Assembly (NCBI GenBank): GCA_013400115.1
Contig: VXBP01008204.1
Span: forward strand, 2,125,804 to 2,189,803
Reading direction: 5' to 3'
From: Rhinopomastus cyanomelas
Lineage: Eukaryota > Chordata > Aves > Bucerotiformes > Rhinopomastidae
Length of the DNA stretch: 64,000 nt
Position 1 is the stretch's first letter; every line of letters begins with the position of its first letter. Position numbers and translations under genes: made by a program. Below are positions 38,254 to 51,520 of the stretch, in pieces. Below the pieces are notes generated by a model that made no database searches, had not been told where the DNA came from, and saw only the letters and a list, made by a program, of their open reading frames with translations.

Positions 38254-40700
38254 TGAATCATAATCATAGAATCATTCAAGTTGCAAAAGATCATTAGGAT
38301 TATTCAGTCAAGGCATTAACCCTAACCTACAAGTTCACCCCTAAACCATATCCCCCAACAGTACATCTAAGCATCTTTAAAACTCATCCAGGATGGCAAC
38401 TCAACCACCACCCTGGGCAGCCCATTCCACTGCTTGACCACTCTCTCCGTGAAGAATGTTTTCCTGATGTCCAATCTAAATCTCCCCTGTTGGAGCCTGA
38501 AACCATTCCTTCTGGTTCTGTCACTAATTACCTGTGAGACCAGCAACAACATCTCTACAATGTCCTTTCAGATAGTTGTTGAGAGTGATGAGGTCTTCCC
38601 TTAGCCTCTTCCTCAGACTAAACAACTCCAGCTCTCTCAACCTCTCCTCATAAGTCTTATTTTCCAAGCTTTTTACCAGCTTCATTGCCCTCCTCTGTAC
38701 CCATTCCAGTATATCGATGTCCCCTTTGTACTGAAGTGCCCAAAACTGGACCCAGTACTCAACATGTGGCCTCACCAGTGCTGAGTACAGGGAGACAATC
38801 ACCTCCCTACTCCTGCTGGACACTCTAATACTGTTCTAATACAGGCCAGGATACCACTGGCCTTCTTGGCCACCTGGTCACACTGCTGGCTCATATTCAG
38901 CTGCCTGTCAGTTAGAACCCCCAGGTCCCTTTCTGCCAGACTGCTTTCCAGCCACTCTCATGAACTCATCAGGCTGACTGGGTCTGATCGCTTGGTTCAT
39001 CTTTAATTGCTACATGATGGCTCTTGAGATAATCTGTCCATAACCTTCCCTGGCACCAAGGTGAGATGGACAGGGCCTGTAGTTGCCAGGATCCTCTTTC
39101 CAGCCCTTCTTGAAGATGGGCATCGCATCTGCCAACCTCCAGTCCATTGGGACAATCTCAGTAAATCAAGATTGTTGAAAGACGATGGAGAGTGGCTTGG
39201 TAACCGCATCTGCCATCTCCCTCAGTACTCTAGGGTGTAATCCATCTGGACTCATATTTATGTGTCCAGTTGATGAAGGAGGTTCATAACCATTTCCTCC
39301 TGAATTATGAAGGGCCTATTCTGCTTCGCATTCCTATCTTCCAGCTCAGGGAGCTGTGTGCCCAGGGAACTACAAGTCTTACTATTAAAGACTGAGGCAA
39401 AGAAGGCATTAAGCACATCAGCCTTCTCCTGATCCTTGGTTGTTGTGTTACCCTCTACATCTAACAACGTGCAAAGATAATCCCTATGCCTCCTCTTACT
39501 GTTAATATAGTTATAAAAACATTTTTTGTTATTCTTCACCACAGTGGCCAATTTTAGTTCTAGTCGGCCTTTAGCCTTTCTAGTTTTCTCCCTACATAGC
39601 TTCACTGCATATTTGTAATCCTCATAAGTTGCCTGCTCCCCCTTCCAGAGCCTATAAACTCTCCTTTTGTTCTTGAGTTCCAGCCCAAGCTCTCTGTTCA
39701 GCCAGGCTGGTCTCCTACCCCATCATCTCATCTTTTGTGACTTGGGGATGATTGGTTCCTGCACCTTTAAAATTAATTCTTTAAAGCATGCCCAGCCTTC
39801 CTGGGCTCCCATGTCCTCCAGAACTGTCTCCCAAGGGACTCTCTTGACCACGTTCTGAAAAAGACCAGTCTGAACCCTGGAAGTCCAGTATGGTAGTTCT
39901 GTTGGCCCCCCTCCTTGCTTCACCAAGGATTGAGAATTGTACTATTTCCTGATTGTTGTGTCCAAGACGGCCTCCAACCATTACATCTCCAACAAGACCT
40001 TCTCTGTCAGCAAGCAAGTCAAGTAGTGCACTTCCCTTTGTTGGCTCCCTCACCATTTGTTTCAGGAAGTTACCTCCCACACAGCTAAGAAACCTCCAGG
40101 ACTGTTTCCTCACTGCTTTATTGTATTTTCAGCATATGTCCAGAAAGTTAAAATCCCCCATGAGAACAATGGGTACAGACTGAGAGACCTCACCCAACTG
40201 TCTATGAAGTATCTTATCCATCTCTTCATCCTAGCTGGGTCATCTGTAGTGGACTCTCACACTGACATCTGTCTTATTGGCTCACCACCTCTCCTACCTT
40301 GCCTATTTCTTTAGAAATGTTGGTATCCATCGACTGCAGTACTCCAATTGTGTGAATCATCCCACCACATATCTGTGATGGCAACTATGTCATAGTTTCC
40401 ATCTGCACAATGGCCTCCAGTTCCTCATGTTTGTTGTCCAAGCTGCATGTATTAGTATAGATACATGTCAGCCGGGCCACCTTTTGGGTGGGAGAAGCCC
40501 ATATAATCTCCTGAGCATGCTTAGACGTATCCAACCTCTCAACAGCCTTTTTTACCTTCCTGCTGTATAGGATGTCATTCTCATCCTTTGCCAGGACAAA
40601 AGGCTGTAAGATCTTGCTAACACATTCCTCTCCTGCAAGTTCTGTCCTGTCACATTCAGGTTCCTTTCTAGTGATTTCCCTCTTCATCCCTGGCCCCCTT
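38254..40700 (-). mobile_element. CR1 LINE with nearly complete ORF2 but deleted reverse transcriptase core
   Basis: On the minus strand, starting at about 40690, the copy gives LTCIYTNTC.LDNKHEELEA, then DIVAITDMWWDDSHNWS (endonuclease), a GDFN motif, the GSALLDLLADREGLVGDV segment and GHNNQEIVQFSI (end of endonuclease). Next come INSKRRHRDYLCTLLD, the ADVLNAFFASVFN linker and the GWQMRCPSSRRAG...GPVHLTLVPGKVMD start of reverse transcriptase. It then jumps near 38940-39010 directly to the distal RDLGVL-like segment, the RSREVIVSLYSALVRPHVEY stretch and the C-terminal WNGLPRVVVELPS. Compared with the copy at 36.2 kb, about 0.5 kb containing the catalytic FADD region is missing. Frameshifts and stops are scattered. 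Sequence beyond 40700 may contain more of the element. Confidence 0.93.
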
Positions 40701-43700
40701 CATATCTAGTTTTAAGCTCTGTCAATGAACCCAGACAATTCCCTTTCTAAAACCCTTTTACCACTGTGGGATAGGCTATTCCCATGTGTCACCACACAGT
40801 CCCTTCAATTTCTATCCTCTCCTTCCCACGTTTCCTCTTATTATCCCTTTGCTTCCCCTTTTCTTAGCCTTTTTTATTAGCCATACAGCTTGAAATATTT
40901 TCTGCACTCTATCTGTAGAAATTACACCTCATTTCAATGAATTTATTCTGACCTACCTACAGCCCAGTGCTTTGGATGATCTTTTCAGTGTCTGAACCTC
41001 CTTCATTACTTCAAGCAGTTTAATTAGTTTTACTGCCAAACTCGATTTCTGGTAGCATCCAGGAGTCTGTGGATGTCCTGCCCAAACAGCACTCTTGTCC
41101 AGTGACACTGTTTTCCTGCTCAGCTAGAAAAAACTTAGAAAGGACATCCCTGTGCTGTCCATTTTTCTGCCTTTATAGAAGTCTGGGGTGTAAAAGTCTG
41201 GGCGGGTATTTGCCAGCACTGATGGATTGACCAGCTTCTAGGACTGACAGTCTTCCTCGCATCCAATTAAATTTGCACATACACTGACTCTTACATCTGT
41301 CCTCTTTCCCAGGCTTTCTTCCTATCTCTGTGAGTAGGTCACAGACTGTGAGGTTGAGATTACACAGAAAAGGGGAAATAATCCAGAGGAAGAACCTGTT
41401 TGCAGACTATGGCTGTTCTGGTGTAGACACTCACGTGAGTGATAAGCTGGCAATGAAAGGCAACTTCTGTCTGAACTACTCTCCACAGGCAGGAAGAATA
41501 AACAATTAGGGAATTTATGCTAGCCCAATCAGTAACCCAATCAATGCTTTTACACAGCTCTCTGTCCTTGTTTTTGAGACCAGAGGGAAAAACATAATTT
41601 CTCAGCTCTAATTAAACGTGTGGATTCATTTGTATTTTTCCTCTCCAAGTGCCATAATCAAAGAGAGGGAATGAAATGTAACTTTACTGTTCAATCAGTC
41701 AAAGCTGACAACCAACAATACAAAGCATTAATCTAAATTAGAAATGTAGGGGAAAAATGACACAACACTGTCGCCAGGATTGGATGGAATTGGTACCTAT
41801 CACTGAGGGCCACCTGATGAATTCTGAGTCACTGCTAATTTGCAGGGATCATGATTGCAATTTGCTACTGCACATGATACTTCCTGCTTTTCAGAACAAA
41901 TTGTCCAAGTATGTGTCACCAATCAGAACCTGATTTTTGAAGATGAGTGTGTCAGCTGGAAACATCAAATCTTTTCACGGGACGAGTAGTCATCTTTAAA
42001 ACAAAAACCCCAAAAAGCAGTCATTCTCCTTCTTCACAAAAACCCCAGTGATTTTTAGGGTGCAGTCTCTGCCCCTAGTGATAACATTCCAACCAGTCTT
42101 GCACCCTTCCAAGCACTTCTACAAGGTAGGCAGCAATCAGGCCTCTCCTGCTCATCCATGGGTATACACCTGAGCAAGTTCTCACGTTTACTTCCTATAG
42201 AAAAGAACAGACCACTTCTTTCTAAACTCTCAGAGGATTGTCCAAGAGCTCCTGCAACTGCAAGCAACTTAGAATCATTCCTGGAGGGGTTTTTCATTCT
42301 GTGTTTGGGGACCCCAGCCAAGTGTGGGCTGCCTTGCCCTCTATGCAATCCAAAGCCCAAATGAGAAGTCAGCAGCAGCTTCTCATGTAACCCTTTCCTT
42401 CTTCTTCAGACCTGGCACAGACAGCCCTCCCTCTTCGGAAATATCCTGTCTGTGTGACTGTAAGCTGTTAGAAGTGACCCACTCCAGCACCCGTTACCCT
42501 TTGAAATGCAAAGATACTCATTTAACCAGCTCAGCCCTGAGGAACCACAACAAGTGGGGAACCAAAACAACTATTTGTGTTTTTTCCTCTAAAAAAAAAA
42601 CAACCCAGTGAAATCTCTTTTGGTCCAAGTGCTTCTACTGGAAGGTCAGGATTGCTTTTCAGTTTGATGCCTACATGAAGCCTTTGCTTCCAAACTGTAT
42701 TTGGACCCTAAAAGACACAACCTTAACAACCAACCAAACCCCAAACCAACTAAAGTGAAAGAAATCCACATACCTTGTACTGAGCAAGCAGGAACCTGAA
42801 TGTTTTCATCATCCTGGCTGTAAACACCTGTCTCTTTTACGTTAAGGGATTCACTCCCCAAGCCACTGCAGTCTGCTGATTAGTGGCAGAGAGGCCTCAC
42901 TTAGCGCTCCGTAGCGCAAGGTATTTAGACTCCTAACACCTGCTGAAGAGCACAGGAATTTCCTGTAACATGAGTGGAAATGAGTTGCTCAAATAGATGT
43001 TTTATAATAAAATTTGTGAGACACAAGCCCAGTTCATGCAACGTGGGAGACCTTCACCTCTTTTATAACCCATGAAACCTGCTCAGTATCAGTTTGGGAG
43101 ATGATTTGCTGCACCCTGAGTGGGTGCTTCTCTTCATTAGTGGATGAATTGATGGATCGCACCCAGCTGATCACACTTAGAAGAGCAACGCTAGTTTAAT
43201 GGGAACCGAGGCACCAGGTACCGTTATAAATAGTTCATTAAGCTGGTGCAATGAAAATCATCTTGAGGCTCAAACTGACTGTAAAATCTAGAGATAAACA
43301 GGTAGTTCTGGATTATGATTTATTCAATTGTAAAATATTCCTTTAGACACAATATATAAAACATACTATCTAACTACCTGTTTTGTCCATGAGGAGTAGA
43401 GGATGGCCACCAGGAGAGACAGACATCTACAGTGTAAATATTTAGATTAGTAGCATTTCAAGTGTTTTGAGCCAAAGACCATCACAAAGGCCATGATGAG
43501 GTATTAAGTTCCATATTAGAGGTGGGGTCACTTCAGCTGAGCTGTACTGTCCTTCCTAGACTCTTGCTGCTGTTCTGAGACCATATGTGTCTGGATTTGT
43601 ACTAGTTTCATGTGAAGGTCTTGAGTACCCTTATGTGTCAAATGCTTCTACTTCCTACAAAACCGGGTTGGCAACATGAACCCAGTTTCTATTCCCATTA

Positions 43701-44689
43701 GTGTTGATGAGGACCTAGTCAATAACATCTGTTGAGTATGGAAAGGTGCCCAGCTCCCTCTGAAGTTTACACTTGTATTTAGTCAGCTGAACAGGCCTTT
43801 TGCTTCCACTCTACATAGTGCATACATCTCCACTGACTGCAGAGGCACCCAGTGAACACCTAGGTATGTGTGACACCTAAAGGAATGTGTCTTAATACGG
43901 AACTGAATTCTAACCCAGGAGCATAACACTTTCAGAGACTTTACAATGGGCATTATGCCCAGGAATCCTAACAGATGCTGTAAAAGACCTCTGCAGATTT
44001 CCAGTGGGAAACTCCTCATGTGTAGGCTTTCGAGAACATCTCTGGTTTCTATAATTGTTGCTTGCTTCCCCTGCTCAGATAAAATAGTTCTTTTCAAAAC
44101 AATAAAAAGATAAAGGCTGAGAAGATACTTGCTGTTAATTATTTGCAATTAAGGAGGGATATAATTAGTTTTACAATTGCTAAGGTTCTGACACTAAGCA
44201 ATTGCAATCTTCAGTCCATCGATAAACAAGATTCTACTTTAGTTAGCAATTAGAAGAAGTCAAATGTGCCACATTACTGTAACTGTATCATGACAGAGGC
44301 TTTTTTGCTTTTGTCTTTTTTCAGTGCTTTGTGACTTCTTGCTCAGCCTTTCCAGTTGATACTTGTGAGTTCCTCTTTGGAAACAGAGATTTGCATTGAT
44401 TGTAGTGTTTGAAAGAGAGCATTTGGGATGAGAGATAAGGAAATTACAGAGGTTCTTAAATTAGAATGAAGCCCATTCCCAACAGAAAGGAAAAAGTCAA
44501 CATAATGTCAGTTCAAGCAAGGTGACATTCTTCCAAACATTAGCTGCAGATCCATGGCTCTGTGAAAATTTGATGGACTTCTATTGTAGGTTTCTAGCTC
44601 GACATAAATTTGTTTTGAAAAATAAAATACAAACACTAATTGTCTATTCAGGAGTCTGATCTTCTGTAAGAAGTACATCAGGAGGTAAA
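40701..44689. other. Upstream intergenic DNA, possible 5' extension of the CR1 at its left edge
   Basis: The first few hundred bases (to about 41100) could be the ORF1/ORF2 spacer of the adjacent CR1, but this was not demonstrated. The rest has no recognised gene or repeat. The stretch 43100-43335 is listed separately as a regulatory candidate. Confidence 0.35.
43100..43335. promoter_or_regulatory. Candidate conserved noncoding element
   Basis: Non-repetitive sequence with retained CpGs (GATCGC, AACGCT, ACCGAG, ACCGTT), homeodomain-like ATTAGTGG, CATTAAG and TTTATTCAATTG cores and a GATTATGATTTATT segment. Composition suggests constraint; no function is shown by the sequence. Confidence 0.2.
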
Positions 44690-44930
44690 CAGTTTTCTTT
44701 GTAGCACACAATTCTTAATGCACCTTAGAATACAATTGACCTCCTTGGCAAGAAGGGTACTGTATCAGCTCATGGTGAGCTTACAGTCTACCAGGACTCC
44801 AGGATCTTTCTCTTTATGGTTACTTTCCAACATATCTACCCCAGGAAATTTTCTGCTCTTGCTATCTTCTCTGTGTGAATCACTGCCACAGTTTTAAGGT
44901 CCCCCTCCAAAATCGCCAGAGACCTAACAG
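44690..44930 (-). mobile_element. Ancient CR1-type LINE fragment
   Basis: The plus strand follows the reverse complement of the distal CR1 ORF2: TTGACCTCCTTGGCAAGAAG, a GCTCATGGTGAGCTTACAGTC segment, ACCAGGACTCCAGGATCTTT, then CTTTCCAACATATCTACCCC. This matches the family's arrangement (spread of the element, comparison with other strains of CR1, then a ...CACCCCCAGGTCCTTTTC segment) but is much diverged. Both ends are uncertain. Confidence 0.6.
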
Positions 44931-47900
44931 CACAATGTTGCCACGCTCTAGAGATGTACCAGTACGCTTCACGTACACACAGATACATACACAGATGCTT
45001 CCATCGCTGTATACAGACATTATATCATGTCATCTTTTAATGCCTACATAATAAAGGAGCAAGTGACCTAGAAATACTCAGTTATAAATATGTCATTTTT
45101 ATAGATCTAAAAGTCTTATAGTTTTGAAGCTTTCACCTCTGCTCGTGTGAATGCATTTTTTTAATAAGTTTGGGAAAACTCATCATAAAACCATGAGAAA
45201 TATATCTATTTGTTAATGCTCCATGGCCTGCTGTCAAAAGACTGGTGTGAGAACAAGTTAGTAACCTACACATTCTGTTTTGGGAGATTACCGGTTTGTC
45301 TTACGAGAGGATTAACAAAACTGCATGATTATTCTTTCAATCGCACGGTCATGTACATCACAGCACAATATAGCGTTTGTCAATGAAACCGCGTATTTTT
45401 GGGGTTCTGTTTGGTGGATGTGGATATTGCAAAGGAAATTGCTGAGCTACAGGGACACAGGTTAAAGAAAAGGATGCAAATTTGCCATAACCACACATAT
45501 TTGAAGTTTGGAATGGACTGCACGTGTCTCAGTTCTTAGTTTGGTGTACTATCAAGTCCGCGTGCTGTCTCCCCTCATATAAACATCTTCATGGCCACTA
45601 CTATGACACCTCACTATGAAAACAATCCAAATTATAGATGCATGTGTTGGTGCTCCACCTTTTACCCTACACTTGTAGGCCAACTAATTATGTAAAGGAA
45701 AATAGTTCTCATTTCTTCCTAGTATGAGACGAGATCAAGTACTCTAGAGCTCATTTTTTTTATTTCCAAGAACACGGTCTCACATTCTGCATCAATAGGT
45801 TCAAGATCACAGAATGATGAAAGACCATTTTTATATTGTTTAGGAAAATGATGCTTCTTGCATCTTGCTGGCATATTTTTGTGAAGAGAAATGTAACCTC
45901 AGCTTCATGTAAGTATAAATGAGGATATTAACTCGCTGCCTCATAAGCCAGTCCTGCGCTGAGGTGGCAAAGCATGTCAATGCTCCATAAAATACCAGCA
46001 CGGGGAAGAATAAGCTCTGCCCTTTAATAAAAATCAGCATATGACTGAAACGTATTATATGAACTAGGAGACGACAGGCTTAGGAAAGAAAACTGCTTGC
46101 AGGATACAGCTGCTAGGGTAGATGACAGGTGTATCAACAGTACTGCACTGGTGGGAGTGAAAATATGCTGCTTCCTTCAGCTTCCTGAGTAGAAATGCTC
46201 TCGCTTGCAGCTGGAAGATGTCTCTTTCTCCTGGAGCCCCTCTGGGGACGAAGCTATGTCCTAGCAATAGACTCATGGCTCCTAATGGCATGGTGGATAT
46301 CCAGCAGATTCACAGAGGGCAGAGGATGGTCGCAGCCACACTGCTCTCCTAATAAATCGCTCTCTGTTTAACGATGCATGACTAGAGACCAAGAATATTT
46401 GACAGAAACCTCCAGGCTAGAACTGAACAGGTGAAATATATTGCACAAGGGACATCTCTTTTCTTTGTGATGAAAAGTTTTTCCCCCAAATTTTTTGTCC
46501 TCATTATTCTGGAGAGTGAAGAGAAGGGAGCAAAAAGTAATACTTAGGCGAATCCACCACGCTCAAAAATCTGTCACAGCTACTACTGTGTTGGGTACTG
46601 TGCTACTCAAAGGACTTTTAATGTATTTTACCACCCTCCAGATTCATGCTCAACATTTCTAACATCTCCAATATTGTATCTGATATTGAGCTTGTCATTT
46701 GCACATACAATTTCCTTCATTTCCGTCTTGGCTCCGCTCATTCATTGCTCATTTTGAAAGTGGAAGACACACAGTCATCTTCCTTTCATTATTTTCTTCA
46801 CTATTACTGTTTCTTGTAATTCCTGTCTCCTGTGTGAATAAATTAATACCTTCTTTGGGTGGTTTTCTTACTGTATATTGCCTTTATGCATCAAATCTCT
46901 TCACATTTCTCTTTTTCATTGCTAGTGTCTCAGTGTTGGGATTCTTGGAAATATTTCCTTACCCAGACTACCAAAGGTAATATTTTCCAAGGTATTTCAA
47001 CAAAATCAGGTCCCAGTTTCACCAGGAGAAAGGATTTTTCCTTTGAGAACCCTAGCATAGGAAATAACCACAATCAATCCGCGGGCCTTTCACAGAGACA
47101 GTTGTCTGAAAACACTTTGCAGAGCAGGAACTATGATTCCTATTGACCAACAAAGAGAACACGACACAGAACATAACGGTAACCAAAAACCTTAGGTTGA
47201 CACTTCTCTCCTCTCTGATTTTGCTTCTCCTGCAGTCTATCGCCAAATTCTTCACATTCAGCTCTCCCTTTGTGAGCAGATTAATCTCCTAAATTAAATG
47301 GCAACTTGCAGCAGATACTGCCACAAGACAGAAGCCCACCATGTACTACTTATTGGAAGAGAGAAAGAATTATTTTTAATTTGTAGAACTAAACTAGGGA
47401 AAAGCAGATATATCTCAGTTAGCAGAAACCACTGCCTGCATATTAAAAATACATTTAGATCAATAAATGGATAACTGAAACATCCATTAAAACATTTCCA
47501 CCTAATATAAAAGACATGCAGAGCTGTATAATTGAAATATATTTTCTGTCCATACTACTAGGAGATAAAGACTTTCAATGAAAATATAAAGCATTGAGTG
47601 ATATTGCTCACTGCTAATTATCCAGAAAATAGGATTATTATTTTCTTTTAAAGAGATTTTTTTGTGAATGTCCACTAGTACGTGACTCCAGATTTATAGC
47701 TGGAGGATTAAAATCTCTATCAATTTGCTACCTGGGCATATAAGTTGAAAAAGGGAGGGCACATTCTTTTCACTACCAGTGCTCTTCACTTTAGTTTGTA
47801 AGGGACCAGCTTTTCAAGACTACCAGCAAAATTTGGTTTTCAGGACTCTTCTCATTCTTTAGCCTCTTTATCATTTTCTTCCCATCCTTCCCTCCGTGAT

Positions 47901-50825
47901 CTGTCCCATGTTTTAGTTTCTGAGGCATTAATGTTGTGAGCATTTTCTTACTGTCCAGAAATTGGAGCACAGAATCACTTAGAGCATATTGTGAAGCAGA
48001 TTTATGTTCAGTCCTGGCATAATCAGGAAATAGAAACATAAGGTTTCTTGAGCTAAAAATAGAATTGTATGGGATTAAACTGTCTTATGCACTATATATA
48101 ATGTCTAGAGTCTAAGTATAAAGGAAAATATCTAGCAAACTAAAATTTTGGGGTATTTTACGTAAGAATCTAATTGTAAGGCATGCTATGACAGCATCTA
48201 ACATACTGCAACTGGGCTTGCGCAGAGACGTTTCTTAGGCACGAGATTTTTATTTATGTACAGCTCTGCTTCTAAGCTGTTCAAGACCCTGAGCCACAAA
48301 ACAACTTCAAGAAGTCAAACAGTACCAAACCAAAAGATTTTTCTATATTTTTGCAAGCACCACATATCTTTACAGTTGGCTCACTATTTCTGAGGAGGCT
48401 GGTGGAATACCCTATGAAAAAGGATAAAGTGAAGGGTGCACAGCTTTGCATCTGATATGATCAATGCCTTGATTTTAATTTCATTGCAGTCAAAAAAGGG
48501 CTGTGAAATACAGTCTGGCTTACCAGAAGCTGTTCATTTTTTCACTGTATCACTCCAGAAAATACGAGGATTAAGGCTGAGAGGGGTACACTTAGATCTA
48601 TCCCAAAAACATCACCACAGGTGCCAGGACATGAGGGGCAAAACTCAGGATGGATACACATGACACAAAACGCTAGCAACAAGAGACCTGAGGTGAGTGA
48701 TCAAAGGGAATCCTTTCTGGCTCTGCTCTAAATGTCCTGGATGCCCTGGGGAAGCTCTGCAAAGCTGGTCTCTGATGTTATGGAGCAAAGCCACCACAGA
48801 GGAAAGTCACCTTCCAAACCATAGTGCTGCTACCCTGCCATCCTAAGCTGCCTGTTGAGAAGGGAAATCGTGTTCGTTTGTTTGACTTCAGTGGCCAAAG
48901 AGAAAGAAAAAGTGAGAGAAAATAAATCAATTTGGCTTTGGGAAGATTTTGATGAGTCAGATGTGCTTGCTGCAGAGACACTGGGAGTGAGTCGAGAATA
49001 CCCTTGTCCTTGAAAAGTAATTGGCTGAAGCTCAGACTTTTAAAATATTTTGGCATTGCTGCACTCCACATTGCAACATCCTACTCTCTGAGGAGATTCA
49101 CCCTCACAGAGATGATGTAAATCATATATTTTAACTGCACAGGGCAGAAGATGTTGAGTTACCATGCAGAAAAACCAATATGTCCCAACAGAACAGACCT
49201 CCTGGGCAGGGAGCCTGAAACCAGTTGTGCTCCTGAGCTCACTGTTGCAGGAGCTTTGATAGTACCTGTATCTTCACTTCTCTCCAGAGCAGAGATGGAA
49301 AAATATTCAACATCACCTATGTGTTACTGCTCTCTGATGGGTATTGAGTTATACTAATTCTTATGTGGAGCCAAATCCAACCCTAACACCGAGTTCTAGT
49401 GAACAAGGTGACCTACCCACCCACCCACAGTGAAGTGACTTCATCATGCTCTGAAAGGGATTAAAAACCCCCATCCACAACACACGGAAAGCTATAAGCT
49501 TTCCCTTCCCCCCCACACCTTGAGGTATTATTCAATGTTGTTAGTGTCTTCTTGATGTTCACAAGACTGTGGTTTTGTGGCTTGGGATGGGAGGAGAGCT
49601 GGCATTAAATCACAATGCAGTTGTCTGTGGTGAGTGCTCTTGCTCACGCTCAGGACACGGTGTTAATGCAGCAAGCCCTGCACTTCCAATTAAACCTCAT
49701 CAACAGCAAGTTAATACTGTAGCCTCAGTCAATTAGCTGCAGAACTAAGACCACTGTAACTTCCCCTGGAGCACAAGGCAGCAGAGCTCAACAAGATCCA
49801 GAGTCCAGGGTTAAATAACACCAGTATCTGTATCTCATCACAAAGATCGCTCAGCCCTTCCTTAATAAGTTTCATTCATGAAACTTCAGTCCTGGGTAAA
49901 ATCCCAAGTCCCTAATTACAGGTACCTCATTGATTTTAGAGGAAACCACTAACACACATAATCCTTAAAATTTAGACAATTGTGACAGCTTGGACACAGA
50001 TCATAACCATATTGATTTTGTTTTTAAGAAAAATTACATTTCAGTCTAACACAAAATTTTGTCAGATTTTTTTCCTCCTCTAGGGGAAAAACAAACCAAC
50101 AAAAACCTAAAGGCAATTTATATTGTGTGGAACACACAAACCAAGCATGCTTCAGGCTTTGTGGTCGTAAACTGGATCTAGGAAAATACAGTTTGTTTCT
50201 TCTTTGGTTTCTTTAGGTATATTAATTTTCCTTTCGCTGCAAAAGATTGCCTTCAACATGCAGGGTTTGGGGAGTTTTTATGAATACCAACACTTCAGCT
50301 TTCTGGTACACCAGAATTGTTACTGCTTTATTAGCTCCAATCACATAATTGCTGCCAATGACTTCCATGTCCAGAGTCATTATTCCACTTCTTGATAAAT
50401 AGGAATATGCAGGAGTCCTATTAGCAAACTTGGATTTATGAGCACGTTTGAGTGACAGTTGCTTGCATGTCATGAATATGAGAGCAGTGAGTTTCTACAT
50501 ACAACAGACAACATTAGAGTTTGGGATTTATACTGCAGAAGAAATACACAGCCACTGGAGACCTCCTGAAGTAGAGCAATACGTAAAGGTAGAAACAGAA
50601 TTGTGTTTCACAGAAACACATAACCTGAAAGAATCTCAGCCACACAGGTTCTTTGATTTTACAGGTAATCACTTGATAAAATAACAGGATCCATCTTAAA
50701 GCTGTTTAGGATTTTTCTTTTTTTAGATTCTGCCAGACACTGTGGAAAGGTAGCTGTAGAAAACTTAGATCCATTCCTCTTAATGGGAATATCTACTCAG
50801 AAGTGAAGTAGCCTGTCCTCCTCCT
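44931..50825. other. Upstream intergenic DNA, nothing firmly recognised
   Basis: No gene or repeat family was recognised apart from a CCCA-type short repeat near 49413-49430. A possible, very weak CR1 tail near 45808-45830 was not accepted. The stretch 45130-45430 is listed separately. Confidence 0.35.
45130..45430. promoter_or_regulatory. Candidate conserved noncoding element
   Basis: This is an AT-rich, non-repetitive stretch with an unusual number of isolated CpGs for this part of the window: CTCGTG, ACCGGT, TACGAG, ATCGCACGG, TAGCGT and ACCGCGT. CpGs decay quickly in unselected vertebrate DNA outside islands, so the cluster suggests constraint or a recently unmethylated element. This is inference only. 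Confidence 0.3.
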
Positions 50826-51520
50826 CTCAGGTGGAGAGAGATTTGGGGGTGTTAGTGGATAGCAAACTTAACATGAGTCAGCAGTGTGCCCAGGCGGCCA
50901 AGAGGGCCAACGGCATCCTGGCCTGCATCAAGAATGGTGTGGCCAGCAGGTCAAGGGAGGTTATCCTTCCCCTGTACTCAGCACTGGTTAGACCACACCT
51001 GGAGTATTGTGTTCAGTTCTGGGCCCCTCAGTTTAGGAGGTGCTGGAACGGGTCCAGAGAAGGGCAGCTTGATGGGTTAAGGGGTTGGAAGATCAGCCCT
51101 ATGAGGAGAGGCTGAGGGAGCTGGGTTTGTTTAGCCTGGAAAAGAGGAGGCTGAGGAGTGACCTTATCGCTGTCTATAACTATCTGAAAGGTGGCTGTAG
51201 TCAGGCAGGGGTCAGTCTTTTCTCCCTGGCTACTGGAGACAGGACAAGAAGTCACAGTCTTAAGCTCCATCAGGGGAGGTTTAGACTTGACATTAGGAAA
51301 AGATTTTTCACTGAAAGAGTGATCCAGTTTTGGAATGGGCTGCCCACAGAGGTGGTTGAGTCACCATCCCTGGAGGTGTTCAAGGTTAGGCTGGATGAGG
51401 TGCTGAGTGGCATGATCTAGATGTTAGATGTTAGGTTTACTGGGTTTATTTGGATTTAGGCTGGACTGGATGATCTTTAAGGTCTTTTCCAACCTTATCA
51501 TTACTGTGATGCTGTAATGT
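50826..51520 (+). mobile_element. CR1 LINE, 5'-truncated, comparatively well preserved
   Basis: The plus strand gives MERDLGVLVDSKLNMSQQCA, then RANGILACIKNGVASRSREV and LYSALVRPHLEYCVQFWAPQ in frame 50831-51115. A second frame, 51085-51420, carries PYEERLRELGLFSLEKRRLR, a YNYLKGGC segment, FRLDIRKRFFTERVIQFWNG and LPTEVVESPSLEVF. The two frames are joined by a frameshift and small deletion at about 51040-51090, where a few codons of the usual linker are missing. The 3' UTR ends with GGACTGGATGATCTTTAAGG and TCTTTTCCAACC, followed by a TGTGATGCTGTAATG tail. Its 3' UTR differs from the minus-strand copies, so it belongs to another CR1 subfamily. Confidence 0.95.

Noticed and set aside
45795..45835. 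Possible CR1 3' tail (AGATCACAGAATGATGAAAG)
   Set aside because: Too short and lacks the GGAAGGGACC block that defines the CR1 end.
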